64,000 bases of DNA from Pseudomonas sp. R-28-1W-6. Lineage in GTDB: Bacteria; Pseudomonadota; Gammaproteobacteria; Pseudomonadales; Pseudomonadaceae. The notes beneath the pieces were generated by a model that did not search any database, was not told the DNA's origin, and saw only the letters and a program-made list of their open reading frames with translations. Shown one piece after another: positions 46,604 to 56,459 of the stretch. The stretch is taken from NCBI RefSeq assembly GCF_009799925.1, contig NZ_WELK01000007.1, positions 18,339 to 82,338 of the forward strand, read 5' to 3'. The stretch's first letter is position 1. The number at the start of each line of letters is the position of its first letter. The position numbers and the translations under genes were made by a program.

Positions 46604-46659
46604 CGTAGGGTGCGCCGTGCGCACCGCATGTCCGGTTGGTGCGCACGGCGTACCCTACG
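46604..46659. repeat. REP-like inverted pair, family A, between carboxylase and atzF
   Basis: CGTAGGGTGCGCCGTGCGCACC (46604-46625) faces GGTGCGCACGGCGTACCCTACG (46638-46659). It lies in the 134-base gap inside the guanidine locus and may stabilise or attenuate the upstream mRNA. Confidence 0.8.
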
Positions 46660-46726
46660 GCGCCGTGCGGCTATGAATCTCTGTTGTGGGGTAGATGGCG
46701 CTTTATCCATCCACCCTTGCGAGGTG

Positions 46727-49700
46727 TCAGGCTTCCTCGAGCACCACCACGCGCTGGCCGGCGCGTACCGGCGAACCGGGTTGCACGCGCACCTCGCGCA
46801 CCACGCCATCGCGTGGGGCGGTGAGGGGGATTTCCATCTTCATGGACTCGAGGATCACCAGCACATCGCCGGCTTTCACCGTGCTGCCGGCCTCCACCTG
46901 CACCTGCCAGAGATTGCCGGCGATGTGGCTGTCGATGCTGTGCTGGCCGGCGCCGAGCTGGGTGTCCTCGCCCACATCCGGGCCGACTTCCTCGACTTCG
47001 AAATGCGCCTGGCCGGAGGCGATCCAGCGCTGGCGTTCGGCGTCGAAGGCGGCACGCTGCTGGCTGCGGAAGGCGTCGATGCCCTCGGCTTCCTCGGTGA
47101 GGAAGTCCTGGTAGTCGGCCAGGGCCAGTTCGCTGTCCTCGATGCGCAGTTCATAGCGGCCAAGCGGGAAGTCGCGGCGGATCTGCAGCAGTTCCTCGGC
47201 CCCCACCGGGTAGAAGCGGATCTGGTCGAAGAAGCGCAGCAGCCAGGGCTTGCCGTGGAAGGCGGCGACTTCGCGGTAGCGGTTCCACATCTGCAGGGTG
47301 CGGCCGACGAATTGGTAGCCGCCGGGGCCTTCCATGCCGTACACGCACATGTAGGCGCCGCCGATGCCCACCGAGTTCTCCGCGGTCCAGGTGCGCGCCG
47401 GGTTGTACTTGGTGGTGACCAGGCGATGGCGCGGGTCCAGCGGCGTGGCCACCGGCGCGCCGAGGTAGACGTCACCGAGGCCCATCACCAGGTAGCTGGC
47501 GTCGAACACGGTCTTGTAGACCTCGTCCAGATTGGGTAGGTCGTTGATGCGGCGGATAAATTCCAGATTGCTTGGGCACCAGGGTGCGTCCTTGCGTACC
47601 GTGGTCATGTACTTGTCGATGGCCAGCTGGCAGGCCGGGTCGTCCCAGGACAGCGGCAGGTGCACGATGCGCGACGGCACCTTGAGGTCCTGGGCGTTGC
47701 AAACCGCGTCCCACTCGCCGATCACCACCGCCAGCAGGTTGGCCAGCGACAGGGTTTCCGGCTGGTAGTGCACCTGCAGCGAGCGGATGCCGGGCGTGAG
47801 ATCAATGACTCCGTTGAGGTTCTTGGCTTCCAGCGCCTGCATCAGCGCATGGCCGCGGAAGCGCAGCACCAGATCCAGCTCGGCCTGGCCGATTTCCAGC
47901 AGCAGGTGGGTGTCGCCGGAGAGGCGGGCGACCAGGCGCTTGTCCTGGCTGCCGATGTCGAGGATCACCGGCGGCTCCAGCGGAATCGGCTGCCAGTTGA
48001 CGGCGACCGGCGTCAGTCCGCTGGTTTCCTCTTTGCGGGCTTTAGCCAGGTTGCGAGCGGTTTCGATATTCACCGGCACGAAGCGCAGCTTGTCGCCGGC
48101 CTTGAGCTGGCCGAGCTGCCACAGGTCGGCTTCGATGATGGTCACCGGGCAGACGAAGCCGCCCAGGCTCGGGCCGTCCGGGCCGAGGATCACCGGCATG
48201 TCTCCGGTGAAGTCCACCGCGCCGATGGCGTAGGGATTGTCGTGGATGTTCGACGGGTGCAGGCCGGCCTCGCCGCCGCTGTCGCGCACCCACTCGGGTT
48301 TCGGTCCTATGAGACGCACGCCGGTACGGCTGGAGTTGAAATGCACTTCCCAGTCGGTGGCGAGGAAGGTCTCGATATAGGCCGGGGTGAAGTATTCCGG
48401 CGCGCCGTGCGGGCCGTAGATCACGCGGATTTCGCGGACGGCGGGCAGGGCGGTGCACAGCGCGGCGGGCAGTTGTGCACCGCTGTCCTTTTGCGCGAGA
48501 GGTGGAATGTGCAGCACATCGCCGGCGCGCAGGGCACGGCCGCCGTGGCCGCCGAACTGGCCGAGAGTGAAGGTGCTTTTGCTGCCGAGGTATTTCGGCA
48601 CTTGCAGGCCGCCTCTCAGGCACAGGTACGAGCGCGCGCCGCTACCGGCGATGGTGCCGAGGCTCAGGGTGCTGCCGGCCTTGATCAGCAATGCGGTGTT
48701 CATTGGTTGCTCGCTGCCATCCACGCTCAGCGGAATCGCCGCGCCGGTCACCGCCACCACCGCATCGGTGTTGAAGCGCAGCAGCGGGCCGCTCATGGTG
48801 ATTTCCAGACCGGCGGCACCTTCGTCGTTGCCGAGCAGGCTGTTTCCCAGGCGCAGCGCGCGGTCGTCCATCGGGCCCGACGGCGGCACACCGACTGCCC
48901 AGTAGCCGAGACGGCCAGGGAAGTCCTGCACCGTGGTCTGGGTGCCGGCGGACAGCACTTCGAAAGTGTGTGCCTGGTAGACCAGGCCTTCCAGGCAGCG
49001 GGTCCAGGGCGAGCCGCTGGCGAACGGTGCGTCGACCAGAATCTGGCGCAGGTAGTCGCGGTTGGATTCCACGCCGTACAGCACCGAGTCGGCCAGGGCC
49101 TGGTTCAGTGCGGCGCTGGCTTGGTCGCGGCTCGGCGCCCAGGTGATCAGCTTGGCGATCATCGGATCGAAGTAGGGCGGAATCTCGCAGCCGGCTTCGA
49201 CCCAGGTGTCGATACGCAGACTCTTGCCATCGGCCTTGGGGAAGCTGACGGCGGTAAGCAGGCCGGGGCTCGGCTGGAAGTCGCGGCCCGGGTCTTCGGC
49301 GTACAGGCGCGCCTGGATGGCGTGGCCGCTGGGTTTCAGGTTCTGCGCCAGCTCGCTCAGCGGGGCCTGGTCGCCGGCCGCCAGCTCGATCATCCAGCGC
49401 ACCAGGTCGACGCCCCACACCTGTTCGGTGACGCCGTGCTCGACCTGCAGGCGGGTGTTCACTTCGAGGAAGTAGAAGCGCTCGGCCTCGCTGTCGTAGA
49501 CGAACTCCACGGTGCCGGCGCTGCGGTAGCTGACCGCCTTGGCCAGCTTGATCGCCGCCGCGCACAGCTCGTCGGCCATGCCGGCCGGCAGGTTGGGCGC
49601 CGGGGTTTCTTCCAGCACCTTCTGGTTGCGCCGTTGCACCGAGCAATCGCGCACGCCGAGGGCCAGCACGTCGCCCTGGCCGTCGCCGAACACCTGCACT

Positions 49701-50326
49701 TCCAGGTGGCGGGCACGCTGGATGTACTTCTCGATAAACACGCCGCTGTCGCTGAAGTTGTTCTGCCCCAGGCGCTTGACCGTGTCGAACGCCTCGCTCA
49801 GCTCTGCAGCGCTGTTGCACACGCGCATGCCGATACCGCCACCGCCAGCGGTGCTTTTCAGCATCACCGGGTAGCCGACTTCTTCACCGGCCTTGAGCGC
49901 GGCGTCGAGGTTTTCCAGCAGCTCAGTGCCTTCCAACATCGGCACGCCGTGCTGTTTTGCCAGCGCTCTGGCGGTGTGCTTCAGGCCAAATACGCGCAAT
50001 TGCTCAGGCGTCGGGCCGACAAAGGCGATGCCGGCGGCCTCGCAGGCCTCGGCGAAGGCGGCATTCTCGGAGAGGAAGCCGTAGCCGGGGTGAATGGCTT
50101 TTGCGCCGGTCTGCTTGGCGACGGCGAGGATCTTGTCGACCACCAGATAGGTGCTGGCGGCCGGACCTTCGCCGAGGCTGAAGGCTTCATCGGCCTGCTG
50201 GATATGCAGGCTGGCGGCGTCGGCCTCGGAGTACAGGGCCACGCCTTTCACGTTCATGGCGCGCAGGGTGCGCAGGATGCGGCAGGCGATGGCGCCGCGG
50301 TTGGCGATCAGGAGTTTGTCGAACAT
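46727..50326 (-). CDS. Biotin-dependent urea/guanidine carboxylase
   Basis: A 1199-residue multidomain biotin enzyme. Biotin carboxylase domain: residues 1-450 (ATP-grasp GGGGIGMRV at 161-169). KipA/KipI-like carboxyltransferase domains: about 460-1050 (IYGPHGAPEYF, VGIGGAYMCVYGME). The C-terminal biotin carrier has the modified lysine near K1163 in ESMKMEIP. In classical terms it is urea carboxylase, but linkage to a guanidine-I riboswitch and to two DUF1989 proteins argues for guanidine as the true substrate (product carboxyguanidine). The specificity residue reported to separate the two enzymes could not be mapped by eye. It lies 164 bases after the DUF1989 gene. Confidence 0.94.
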   Translation of the reverse strand: MFDKLLIANRGAIACRILRTLRAMNVKGVALYSEADAASLHIQQADEAFSLGEGPAASTYLVVDKILAVAKQTGAKAIHPGYGFLSENAAFAEACEAAGIAFVGPTPEQLRVFGLKHTARALAKQHGVPMLEGTELLENLDAALKAGEEVGYPVMLKSTAGGGGIGMRVCNSAAELSEAFDTVKRLGQNNFSDSGVFIEKYIQRARHLEVQVFGDGQGDVLALGVRDCSVQRRNQKVLEETPAPNLPAGMADELCAAAIKLAKAVSYRSAGTVEFVYDSEAERFYFLEVNTRLQVEHGVTEQVWGVDLVRWMIELAAGDQAPLSELAQNLKPSGHAIQARLYAEDPGRDFQPSPGLLTAVSFPKADGKSLRIDTWVEAGCEIPPYFDPMIAKLITWAPSRDQASAALNQALADSVLYGVESNRDYLRQILVDAPFASGSPWTRCLEGLVYQAHTFEVLSAGTQTTVQDFPGRLGYWAVGVPPSGPMDDRALRLGNSLLGNDEGAAGLEITMSGPLLRFNTDAVVAVTGAAIPLSVDGSEQPMNTALLIKAGSTLSLGTIAGSGARSYLCLRGGLQVPKYLGSKSTFTLGQFGGHGGRALRAGDVLHIPPLAQKDSGAQLPAALCTALPAVREIRVIYGPHGAPEYFTPAYIETFLATDWEVHFNSSRTGVRLIGPKPEWVRDSGGEAGLHPSNIHDNPYAIGAVDFTGDMPVILGPDGPSLGGFVCPVTIIEADLWQLGQLKAGDKLRFVPVNIETARNLAKARKEETSGLTPVAVNWQPIPLEPPVILDIGSQDKRLVARLSGDTHLLLEIGQAELDLVLRFRGHALMQALEAKNLNGVIDLTPGIRSLQVHYQPETLSLANLLAVVIGEWDAVCNAQDLKVPSRIVHLPLSWDDPACQLAIDKYMTTVRKDAPWCPSNLEFIRRINDLPNLDEVYKTVFDASYLVMGLGDVYLGAPVATPLDPRHRLVTTKYNPARTWTAENSVGIGGAYMCVYGMEGPGGYQFVGRTLQMWNRYREVAAFHGKPWLLRFFDQIRFYPVGAEELLQIRRDFPLGRYELRIEDSELALADYQDFLTEEAEGIDAFRSQQRAAFDAERQRWIASGQAHFEVEEVGPDVGEDTQLGAGQHSIDSHIAGNLWQVQVEAGSTVKAGDVLVILESMKMEIPLTAPRDGVVREVRVQPGSPVRAGQRVVVLEEA

Positions 50327-50421
50327 TCGAGGCGTCCTCGAAGGGGCGGGCCGTCCCGCAGTATTCGGTCTGCACCCCGGTCGTCCGGGGTGGGTAAATC
50401 GGTTTGGTGGCGGGGTTCTAC

Positions 50422-50487
50422 TGTGGGAGCGGCTTTAGCCGCGAATCAGGATCACGCGAAAGCATCGCGGCTGAAGCCGCTCCCACA
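50422..50487. repeat. REP-like inverted pair, family B, between DUF1989 gene and carboxylase
   Basis: TGTGGGAGCGGCTTTAGCCGCGA from 50422 faces TCGCGGCTGAAGCCGCTCCCACA at 50465-50487, the best-preserved family B pair in the window. Confidence 0.85.
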
Positions 50488-50490
50488 TGC

Positions 50491-51126
50491 TTAATCCCAT
50501 ACCAGCACCTCGGCCGGGGTCGGGTTCCAGCCGTTGCAGGGGTTGTTCAGTTGCGGGCAGTTGGAGATCAGCACGATGACGTCCATATGCGCGATCAGCT
50601 CGACGTACTTGCCCGGTGCGGAGATGCCGTCCTCGAAGGTCAGGCCGCCTTCCGGGGTGACGGGGACATTCATGAAGAAGTTGATGTTGGCGCCTATGTC
50701 GCGCTTCTCCAGGCGGCCGTCGTGCAGGCTGGCGCGCAGGAAGTTGTCGCGGCAGCTGTGCATGTAGCGCTTGTCCAGGGCGTAGCGCACGGTGTTGCTC
50801 TCCTGGGCGCAGGCGCCGCCGAGGGTGTCGTGGCGCCCGCAAGTGTCGGCGCTGATGGTCAGCAGCGGGTTGCCCAGGTTGGACCAGAGCACGGTTCCGG
50901 TGGTCAGGTACAGGCTGTTCTGCTTGCGCAGGGTGCGTTGCGGGTCGTAGCGCTCGCGCGGGTTCTTCGCGCTGAAGAACAGCGTGTCGACCGCCTGGTT
51001 GCCTTCGAGGTCGAGCAGGCGCACGGTCTGCCCGGCTTTGACTTCGCAGAGGAATGGCTCGCCGGCCGGGATCTCGTGGCGGTAGACGGCGGCTTCGGGG
51101 TGCTTGTCGCTGGCGGTAAGGCTCAT
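50491..51126 (-). CDS. DUF1989 protein UAAP2 (carboxyguanidine deiminase subunit)
   Basis: A 211-residue DUF1989 protein of the urea-amidolyase-associated type 2 group. Signature segments: [34 protein letters not shown] (a cysteine/histidine metal-site candidate), [10 protein letters not shown]. Studies of guanidine use in bacteria assign the UAAP1/UAAP2 pair (CgdA/CgdB) to deimination of carboxyguanidine to allophanate, the step between carboxylase and AtzF. It is 10 bases downstream of the UAAP1 gene. Confidence 0.9.
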   Translation of the reverse strand: MSLTASDKHPEAAVYRHEIPAGEPFLCEVKAGQTVRLLDLEGNQAVDTLFFSAKNPRERYDPQRTLRKQNSLYLTTGTVLWSNLGNPLLTISADTCGRHDTLGGACAQESNTVRYALDKRYMHSCRDNFLRASLHDGRLEKRDIGANINFFMNVPVTPEGGLTFEDGISAPGKYVELIAHMDVIVLISNCPQLNNPCNGWNPTPAEVLVWD

Positions 51127-51136
51127 CTCGGCGTCC

Positions 51137-51865
51137 TCAGATATACAGGCGTTCGGTGTTGTGGAAGCCGCGGCCGTTCTCCGGGCGTGAGGTGCGGCAG
51201 AGCACGCTGATGCCGTCGCTCGCCACCGTGCTCCAGTTCAGCTGCACCGGCTTGGGCGCGTACTGCGGGTTGGGGTCCAGCGGGTGCTGCAGGGCGGTGA
51301 GCACCACCAGGCAGTCCATCGGCGCGTACAGCTCGATGTAGTCGCCGGCCTTGGAATTGCCGGGTTCGAAGTGGAAGCGTCCGTCACCATCGACCGTCAC
51401 CTTGCTGAACAGGTTGAGCGCCATCAGCAGGTCCTGGATGTTCAGGTTCCACTTGCCCATTTCCACCAGCAGGTTGTCCACGCCGTTGCGGAAGTAGCCG
51501 TTACGCAGCTCCTGGTAACGACCGGCGCCGTACTTCTCGCTGACTTCGGAGGCAGAGAGTACGCCGCCGAAGCTGTCGTGCCAGCCGCAGGTGTCGGCGG
51601 TGATGGCGGCCAGCACGCGGCCCATATCCGAGTACAGGCAGTGGCCTGCGGTGAGCTTGGCGGTGTGCTGGCACTTGAGGGTGTCCGGCAGGTTCAGGCG
51701 CTCGCTTTTCTCGGCGGCGGAAAGCAGCAGCAGGCTGACGTTGGCGCCGCCTTCGAGGTCGGTGAGGCGCAGCAGCTGGCCGCGCTTGAGAACGAAGGAG
51801 GTGTGGCCGCCGCCGGGCACGAGCTCTTCGTACAGGCTGGGGCGCAGGGTGAGTGCAGCAGTCAT
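51137..51865 (-). CDS. DUF1989 protein UAAP1 (carboxyguanidine deiminase subunit)
   Basis: A 242-residue DUF1989 protein, paralogous to the next one, of the urea-amidolyase-associated type 1 group. Shared segments are [31 protein letters not shown] and [12 protein letters not shown], which carry the same ADTCG-x-HD motif as UAAP2. It is expected to act as a complex with UAAP2 on carboxyguanidine. Start at 51865 ([10 protein letters not shown]); the frame upstream of it overlaps the ABC ATPase stop. It follows the ATPase gene by 10 bases. Confidence 0.9.
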   Translation of the reverse strand: MTAALTLRPSLYEELVPGGGHTSFVLKRGQLLRLTDLEGGANVSLLLLSAAEKSERLNLPDTLKCQHTAKLTAGHCLYSDMGRVLAAITADTCGWHDSFGGVLSASEVSEKYGAGRYQELRNGYFRNGVDNLLVEMGKWNLNIQDLLMALNLFSKVTVDGDGRFHFEPGNSKAGDYIELYAPMDCLVVLTALQHPLDPNPQYAPKPVQLNWSTVASDGISVLCRTSRPENGRGFHNTERLYI

Positions 51866-51875
51866 GGCTAACTCC

Positions 51876-52666
<791 letters not shown>

Positions 52667-52670
<4 letters not shown>

Positions 52671-53482
52671 GCCTTGGCTCCTTCATACCAGGGAAAAACA
52701 AGTCTGGTGGTCTGCCGCAGGCCCAGGTCCATCAGCCAGGCGAGCAGGGTGATCCACACCACGTACGGCAGGATCACATCCATCGCCATGTAGCGACGCA
52801 CCAGAAATATCCGGTAGCCGAGGCCATCGGTGGCGGCGATGGCTTCGGCGGCGATCAGGAACAGCCAGGCCGAGCCGAGCACCAGGCGCAGGGCGATCAG
52901 CAGGCGCGGCAGCAGCTGCGGCAGCACCACGCGCAGGATCAGGGTCCAGGTGCTGGCGCCGAGGGTCTGCGCCTTGATCAGGATTTCCTGAGGGATCTCG
53001 CGGGCACGCTGCTCCAGATCGCGAGCCAGTACCGGGGTGATGCCGATCACGATCAGCATCACCTTGGACAGTTCGCCGAGGCCGAAGACGATGAACAGGA
53101 TCGGCAGGATCGCCAGCGGCGGCACCATCGACAGCACGGTCAGCAGCGGCGATAGCGGCGCGCGGAACAGCGGCAGGATACCGGCGGCGATGCCCAGGCA
53201 TAGACCGACCAGGGCGGCAATGCCGATGCCCATGCCGAGGCGGGCCAGGCTGGCGGCGCTGTCCTGCCAGAACAGGTACTCGCCGCTGCGCTTGTCCTCG
53301 CTGAAGGCCAGGCGATCGATGGCGTCGGCCATCTGGCTGGCGCTGGGCAGCAGTTTGTCGTTGGGGTTGTCCGTCAGCCGCGCCGCCGAGCCCGTGAAAT
53401 AGGCGAACAGCAGCAGGGCGAAGGGCAGCAGGATCAGCAGCAGGCGGCCGCCGCGGTCCGGGTGTCGGTTGATCAGGCGCAT
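52667..53482 (-). CDS. ABC transporter permease (guanidine locus)
   Basis: A 271-residue inner-membrane permease of the SsuC/NrtB type with about six helices. The EAA-like coupling loop is seen in EILIKAQTLGASTWTLILRVVLP near 170-192. It is the gene after the proximal binding protein, separated by a 97-base gap that contains a REP-like element, and it overlaps the ATPase gene by four bases. The substrate is inferred from the locus. Confidence 0.92.
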
Positions 53483-53510
53483 GGGGCTATCTCATGGAGA
53501 GCGAGAGCTG

Positions 53511-53575
53511 CGTAGGGTGCGCTGCGCGCACCATTGGCACGCGCGGGGCTGGTTGGTGCGCGCGGCGCACCCTAC
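53511..53575. repeat. REP-like inverted pair, family A, between binding protein and permease
   Basis: CGTAGGGTGCGCTGCGCGCACC (53511-53532) faces GGTGCGCGCGGCGCACCCTACG ending near 53575. Placement between a highly expressed binding protein gene and its membrane partners is typical for mRNA stabilising or polarity-setting REP units. Confidence 0.8.
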
Positions 53576-53579
53576 GGCG

Positions 53580-54647
53580 TCAGAGTTTTCCGTCGGCCGC
53601 CATCTGCATGTAGCTCGGGTCGAAGCGCAGCTTGAGGTTGCCCTTGTCGCCGGTGGTCACGCCCTTGGCGAAGCCCATGCCGATGGCCTCGGCGCTTTGC
53701 GCGCCTTCACCGAGCAGGCCGTGGCTGAAGGAGAACTCGGCCACCTTGGTCATGGTCGCCGGCAGTTTCGGGCTGTTGGCGAAGGCCACGGCATCCTTGG
53801 CGCTGTAGAACATCTTGGTCGCCGCCAGTTGCGCGTCGTAGCCGGCCAGGTCGGTGCCGGAGGCCTTGGCCATGTGCTCGCGGGCGGCCTTGCCGGCAGG
53901 GGTGTCGGCGCTCATGGTCGCCATGATCTCGTACCAGGCGCCGGTCAGGGCCTTGCCCAGGGCCGGGTTGTCTTTCAGGGTGGCGCTGTTGACCACCATC
54001 AGGTCGATGATTTCACCGGGGATCTGGCTGGAGTCGAACACCTTGGTCACGCTCGGGGTGGCTTCGATCTCGGCCAGCAGCGGGTTCCAGGTGGCCACGG
54101 CCTTGACGTCGTCGGTGGCGAAGGCGGCGACCAGGTCGGCGTCGGAGGTGTTGACCACCTTGAGGTCTTTCTCGGCCAGGCCGGCGCGCTCTAGGCCACG
54201 GGCCAGCAGGTAGTGGGAGACGGACAACTCGACCAGGTTGACGTCCTGGCCCTTGAGGTCGCCGAGGGTCTTCTTCTCGCCCTTGAGCACGATGCCGTCG
54301 TTGCCGTTGGAAAAGTCGCCGATGATCAGCGCGGTGCTGTCTACGCCACCGGCGGCGGGAATGGTCAGGGCGTCCATGTTGGTCATGGTGCAGCCGTCGA
54401 ACCCACCTGCGGTGTACTGGTTGATCGATTCGACGTAGTCATTGAGCTGCACCACATCGATGCTGATGTCGTACTTCTTCGCCCACTTGTCGACGATGCC
54501 CTGGGCGGCGCCGTATTCCCATGGCATCCAGCCGGCATAGATGGTCCAGCAGACGCTGAAGTCGGTCTTCGGGGCGGCGAGGGCGGGGAAGCTCAGGGCG
54601 GCACACAGGCCGGTAGCGATCAGCGAGGACAGCAGGGACTTGCGCAT
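53580..54647 (-). CDS. ABC transporter substrate-binding protein, guanidine locus copy 1
   Basis: A 355-residue periplasmic protein with a signal peptide (MRKSLLSSLIATGLCAALSFPALAA). The mature fold matches NMT1/SsuA-type binding proteins found beside urea carboxylase (WTIYAGWMPWEYG, TMTNMDALTIPAAGGVDSTAL, LKLRFDPSYMQ at the C-terminus). It is the first structural gene of the main transcript and is preceded by a guanidine-I riboswitch. A paralogue lies just upstream (copy 2). The likely ligand is guanidine; this is inference from context. Confidence 0.92.
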   Translation of the reverse strand: MRKSLLSSLIATGLCAALSFPALAAPKTDFSVCWTIYAGWMPWEYGAAQGIVDKWAKKYDISIDVVQLNDYVESINQYTAGGFDGCTMTNMDALTIPAAGGVDSTALIIGDFSNGNDGIVLKGEKKTLGDLKGQDVNLVELSVSHYLLARGLERAGLAEKDLKVVNTSDADLVAAFATDDVKAVATWNPLLAEIEATPSVTKVFDSSQIPGEIIDLMVVNSATLKDNPALGKALTGAWYEIMATMSADTPAGKAAREHMAKASGTDLAGYDAQLAATKMFYSAKDAVAFANSPKLPATMTKVAEFSFSHGLLGEGAQSAEAIGMGFAKGVTTGDKGNLKLRFDPSYMQMAADGKL

Positions 54648-54699
54648 GGGTAGACCTCCAGTTCCAGGGAATACGGGCAGGAGCGGCGCGGCACGTGCC

Positions 54700-54828
54700 T
54701 GGCTGACCAGGTGGCGCGTTCTCCCGGGCTTTTATCCCGCCGTGTAACCCCGAACGAGGTCGCCAACTCTCGGACCAGTCACTTGCCGCACTCTGTGGAG
54801 AACGGCGAGCCGGAACCCTAGTCAGCCA
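54700..54828 (-). promoter_or_regulatory. Guanidine-I (ykkC) riboswitch 1
   Basis: Minus-strand leader with the ykkC consensus blocks in order: CTAGGGTTCCGG (near 54823-54811), CTGGTCCGAGAG, ACGGCGGGATAAAAGCC and CCGGGAGAA. The closing helix pairs TGGCTGAC (54828-54821) with GTCAGCCA (54707-54700). It lies 53 bases before the copy 1 binding-protein ATG. Guanidine is expected to turn expression on. Confidence 0.93.
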
Positions 54829-54882
54829 TTGCAAATTGTCGTGCCGCGCCCCTTGCGGGGTGCTTCTGCATGTCGGTACTAA

Positions 54883-54898
54883 AGCGAACATCGTGCCA
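54883..54898 (-). promoter_or_regulatory. Sigma-54-like promoter upstream of riboswitch 1
   Basis: Minus strand TGGCACGATGTTCGCT keeps the GG and GC dinucleotides with ten bases between them, as in the consensus TGGCAC-N5-TTGCW (one core mismatch, TCGC). The predicted start near 54872 leaves about 44 bases before the aptamer. The same element stands before riboswitch 2. Confidence 0.6.
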
Positions 54899-54964
54899 GC
54901 TGGGGCAAGGCCCTTGGCCTGGCGGTTTGCGCGGTGAGCCTGGCGGTGAACGGGATGGGTGGTT

Positions 54965-54979
54965 GCGCCATCCTGGTGC
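54965..54979. promoter_or_regulatory. NtrC-like enhancer upstream of binding protein copy 1
   Basis: GCGCCATCCTGGTGC matches GCACCA-N3-TGGTGC at 11 of 12 fixed positions. Its centre is about 100 bases upstream of the predicted sigma-54 start site, a usual enhancer distance. Confidence 0.5.
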
Positions 54980-55023
54980 GCGGTGTTCGTTGTTGGTGCC
55001 TGGGCGCGGGCTCAGCCGCGCCC

Positions 55024-55049
55024 TTCGCGGATCAATCCGCTCCCACAAC
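55024..55049. repeat. REP-like unit, family B (degenerate)
   Basis: TTCGCGGATCAATCCGCTCCCACAAC resembles the family B unit found at 50465-50487. It lies just after the copy 2 binding-protein stop. Confidence 0.55.
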
Positions 55050-55055
55050 AGCGGG

Positions 55056-56132
55056 TTAAAGCCTGGCTTCGGCGGCCTGCTGCATATAGCTGGGGTCGAA
55101 GCGCAGCTTGATCTGTGCCGGGTTGCCCAGCACCCGGTTGCCGCTGAAGGAGATGCCCAGCTGCTGCAGGCCGTTACCGTCGTTGCCGAGCAGCTTGTGC
55201 GCGTCGGCGAAGCCGGCCACGCGCTGCATCAGCAGGGGCATCTTCTCGCTGCTGGCGAAGGCATAGGCCGAGCGCGGGGCATAGAAGGAGCGGATGGTCT
55301 TCAGCTGCAGCTCGAAGTCTTCCAGGGTGGTGCCGGCGGCGGTTGCCATCTGCGTGCGGGCGGCCTTGCCCGCGGCGGTCGGCATGCCCATCAGGCGCAT
55401 GCCTTCGAACCAGGCGCCGGTCAGCGCCTTGCCCAGTTCCGGGTGGGCGGCCAGGGTGGCACTGTTGATCACCAGCAGGTCGAGGATCTCCCCGGGGATG
55501 TGGTGCGAGCTGAACACCAGGGTGCTGTCGCCGTCCTGGCGCAGGTCGGCGAGGATCGGGTTCCAGGTCACCAGCGCATCGCCCCTGCCGCTGCGCCAGA
55601 CCTGGGCCAGGTCCTTGTCCGAGACGTTCTCGATCTTCACCTCGCTCTCGTCCAGGTGCGCCCATTCCAGGGCGCGGCCGAGCAGGTAGTGGGACACCGA
55701 GTTTTCCACCAGCAGGATGGTCTTGCCCTTGAGGTCCTTGATGTCGCGATCCGCGCCGCGGATCAGGATGCCGTCTGCTCCGGCGGAGAAGTCGCCGACG
55801 ATCAGCGCGGTGGAGTCGACCCCGGCGGCGGCCGGGATGGTCAGGGCGTCCATGTTGGTCATGGCACAGGCGGCGTAGTCGCCGGCGGTGTACTGCTCGA
55901 TGGAGGCGACGTAGTCCGGTACCTGCTCGACCTCGATCTGGATGCCGTACTGCTTGGCCCACTTGTCGATGATGCCCTGCTCGGCCATCTGCCCCCAGAG
56001 CATCCAGCCGGCATAGATCGACCAGCAGACCTTGAACTTGGCGGGCTCCGCGATGGCTCCGGGCGATTGCACAAACAGCAGGGCCAGCAGGCTGGCGGGA
56101 AGCAGACGGGCGAACAGGGAACGGCGTGACAT
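55056..56132 (-). CDS. ABC transporter substrate-binding protein, guanidine locus copy 2
   Basis: A 358-residue periplasmic protein clearly paralogous to copy 1: shared WSIYAGWM, AMTNMDALTIPAAAGVDSTAL, KALTGAW and the ending IKLRFDPSYMQ. The signal peptide starts MSRRSLFARLLPASLLALL. The start at 56132 was chosen over 56237, because the longer reading would run through the riboswitch. It has its own guanidine-I riboswitch, sigma-54-like element and NtrC-like palindrome, but no permease or ATPase of its own before the next promoter, so it probably shares the transporter. A different ligand or affinity from copy 1 is possible. Confidence 0.9.
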   Translation of the reverse strand: MSRRSLFARLLPASLLALLFVQSPGAIAEPAKFKVCWSIYAGWMLWGQMAEQGIIDKWAKQYGIQIEVEQVPDYVASIEQYTAGDYAACAMTNMDALTIPAAAGVDSTALIVGDFSAGADGILIRGADRDIKDLKGKTILLVENSVSHYLLGRALEWAHLDESEVKIENVSDKDLAQVWRSGRGDALVTWNPILADLRQDGDSTLVFSSHHIPGEILDLLVINSATLAAHPELGKALTGAWFEGMRLMGMPTAAGKAARTQMATAAGTTLEDFELQLKTIRSFYAPRSAYAFASSEKMPLLMQRVAGFADAHKLLGNDGNGLQQLGISFSGNRVLGNPAQIKLRFDPSYMQQAAEARL

Positions 56133-56177
56133 GGCTGACCTCAGGCAGAAGAAACGGGCACAGGATGGCGGCAGCCA

Positions 56178-56305
56178 AACGCTGCGCGTTCTCCCGGGCT
56201 TTTGTCCCGCCGTGTGACCTCTGTCGAGGTTGTCCACTCTCGGACCAGTCGCTTGCCCTGCTCGTTGCGGAGCGGGCGAGCCGGAACCCTAGTCGACCAT
56301 TGCGA
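56178..56305 (-). promoter_or_regulatory. Guanidine-I (ykkC) riboswitch 2
   Basis: Minus-strand blocks CTAGGGTTCCGG (near 56292-56281), CTGGTCCGAGAG, CACGGCGGGACAAAAGCC and CCGGGAGAA match riboswitch 1 closely. The outer helix is less clear than in copy 1. A GCAGC-GTTTG-GCTGC hairpin directly after the aptamer may be part of the expression platform. Edges are approximate. Confidence 0.9.
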
Positions 56306-56356
56306 TGATGTACTGATGCGATTGCGCGTGGCGGCAATCCTGTGTCCGCCCTGTCT

Positions 56357-56372
56357 AGCGAATGGCGTGCCA
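56357..56372 (-). promoter_or_regulatory. Sigma-54-like promoter upstream of riboswitch 2
   Basis: Minus strand TGGCACGCCATTCGCT has GG and GC ten bases apart and is nearly identical to the element before riboswitch 1. The predicted start near 56346 leaves about 40 bases before the aptamer. Confidence 0.6.
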
Positions 56373-56459
56373 AAACAACGGGTCGGATGCCATTGCGCGG
56401 CCTGTGCGGAAGGCATGGAGCGCTCTAGCATGGGTCTTCGCATCAGGAGCGAGGCGTTT

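Noticed and set aside
47660..50494. A 944-codon plus-strand frame opposite the carboxylase
   Set aside because: Antisense shadow caused by high GC; composition is biased to Gln, Val and His and no motif is seen. Similar antisense frames opposite nrdD (2135-4243) and opposite the kinase (18897-21479) were rejected for the same reason.
54835..54850. A second sigma-54-like element (CGGCAC...TTGC) just before riboswitch 1
   Set aside because: The distance between the two dinucleotides is eleven, one too many, and it would start transcription inside or very near the aptamer. The element at 54883-54898 is better.
56133..56237. An N-terminal extension of 35 codons for binding protein copy 2
   Set aside because: It would translate the riboswitch and hide the signal peptide. 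The ATG at 56132 begins directly with a good signal sequence.
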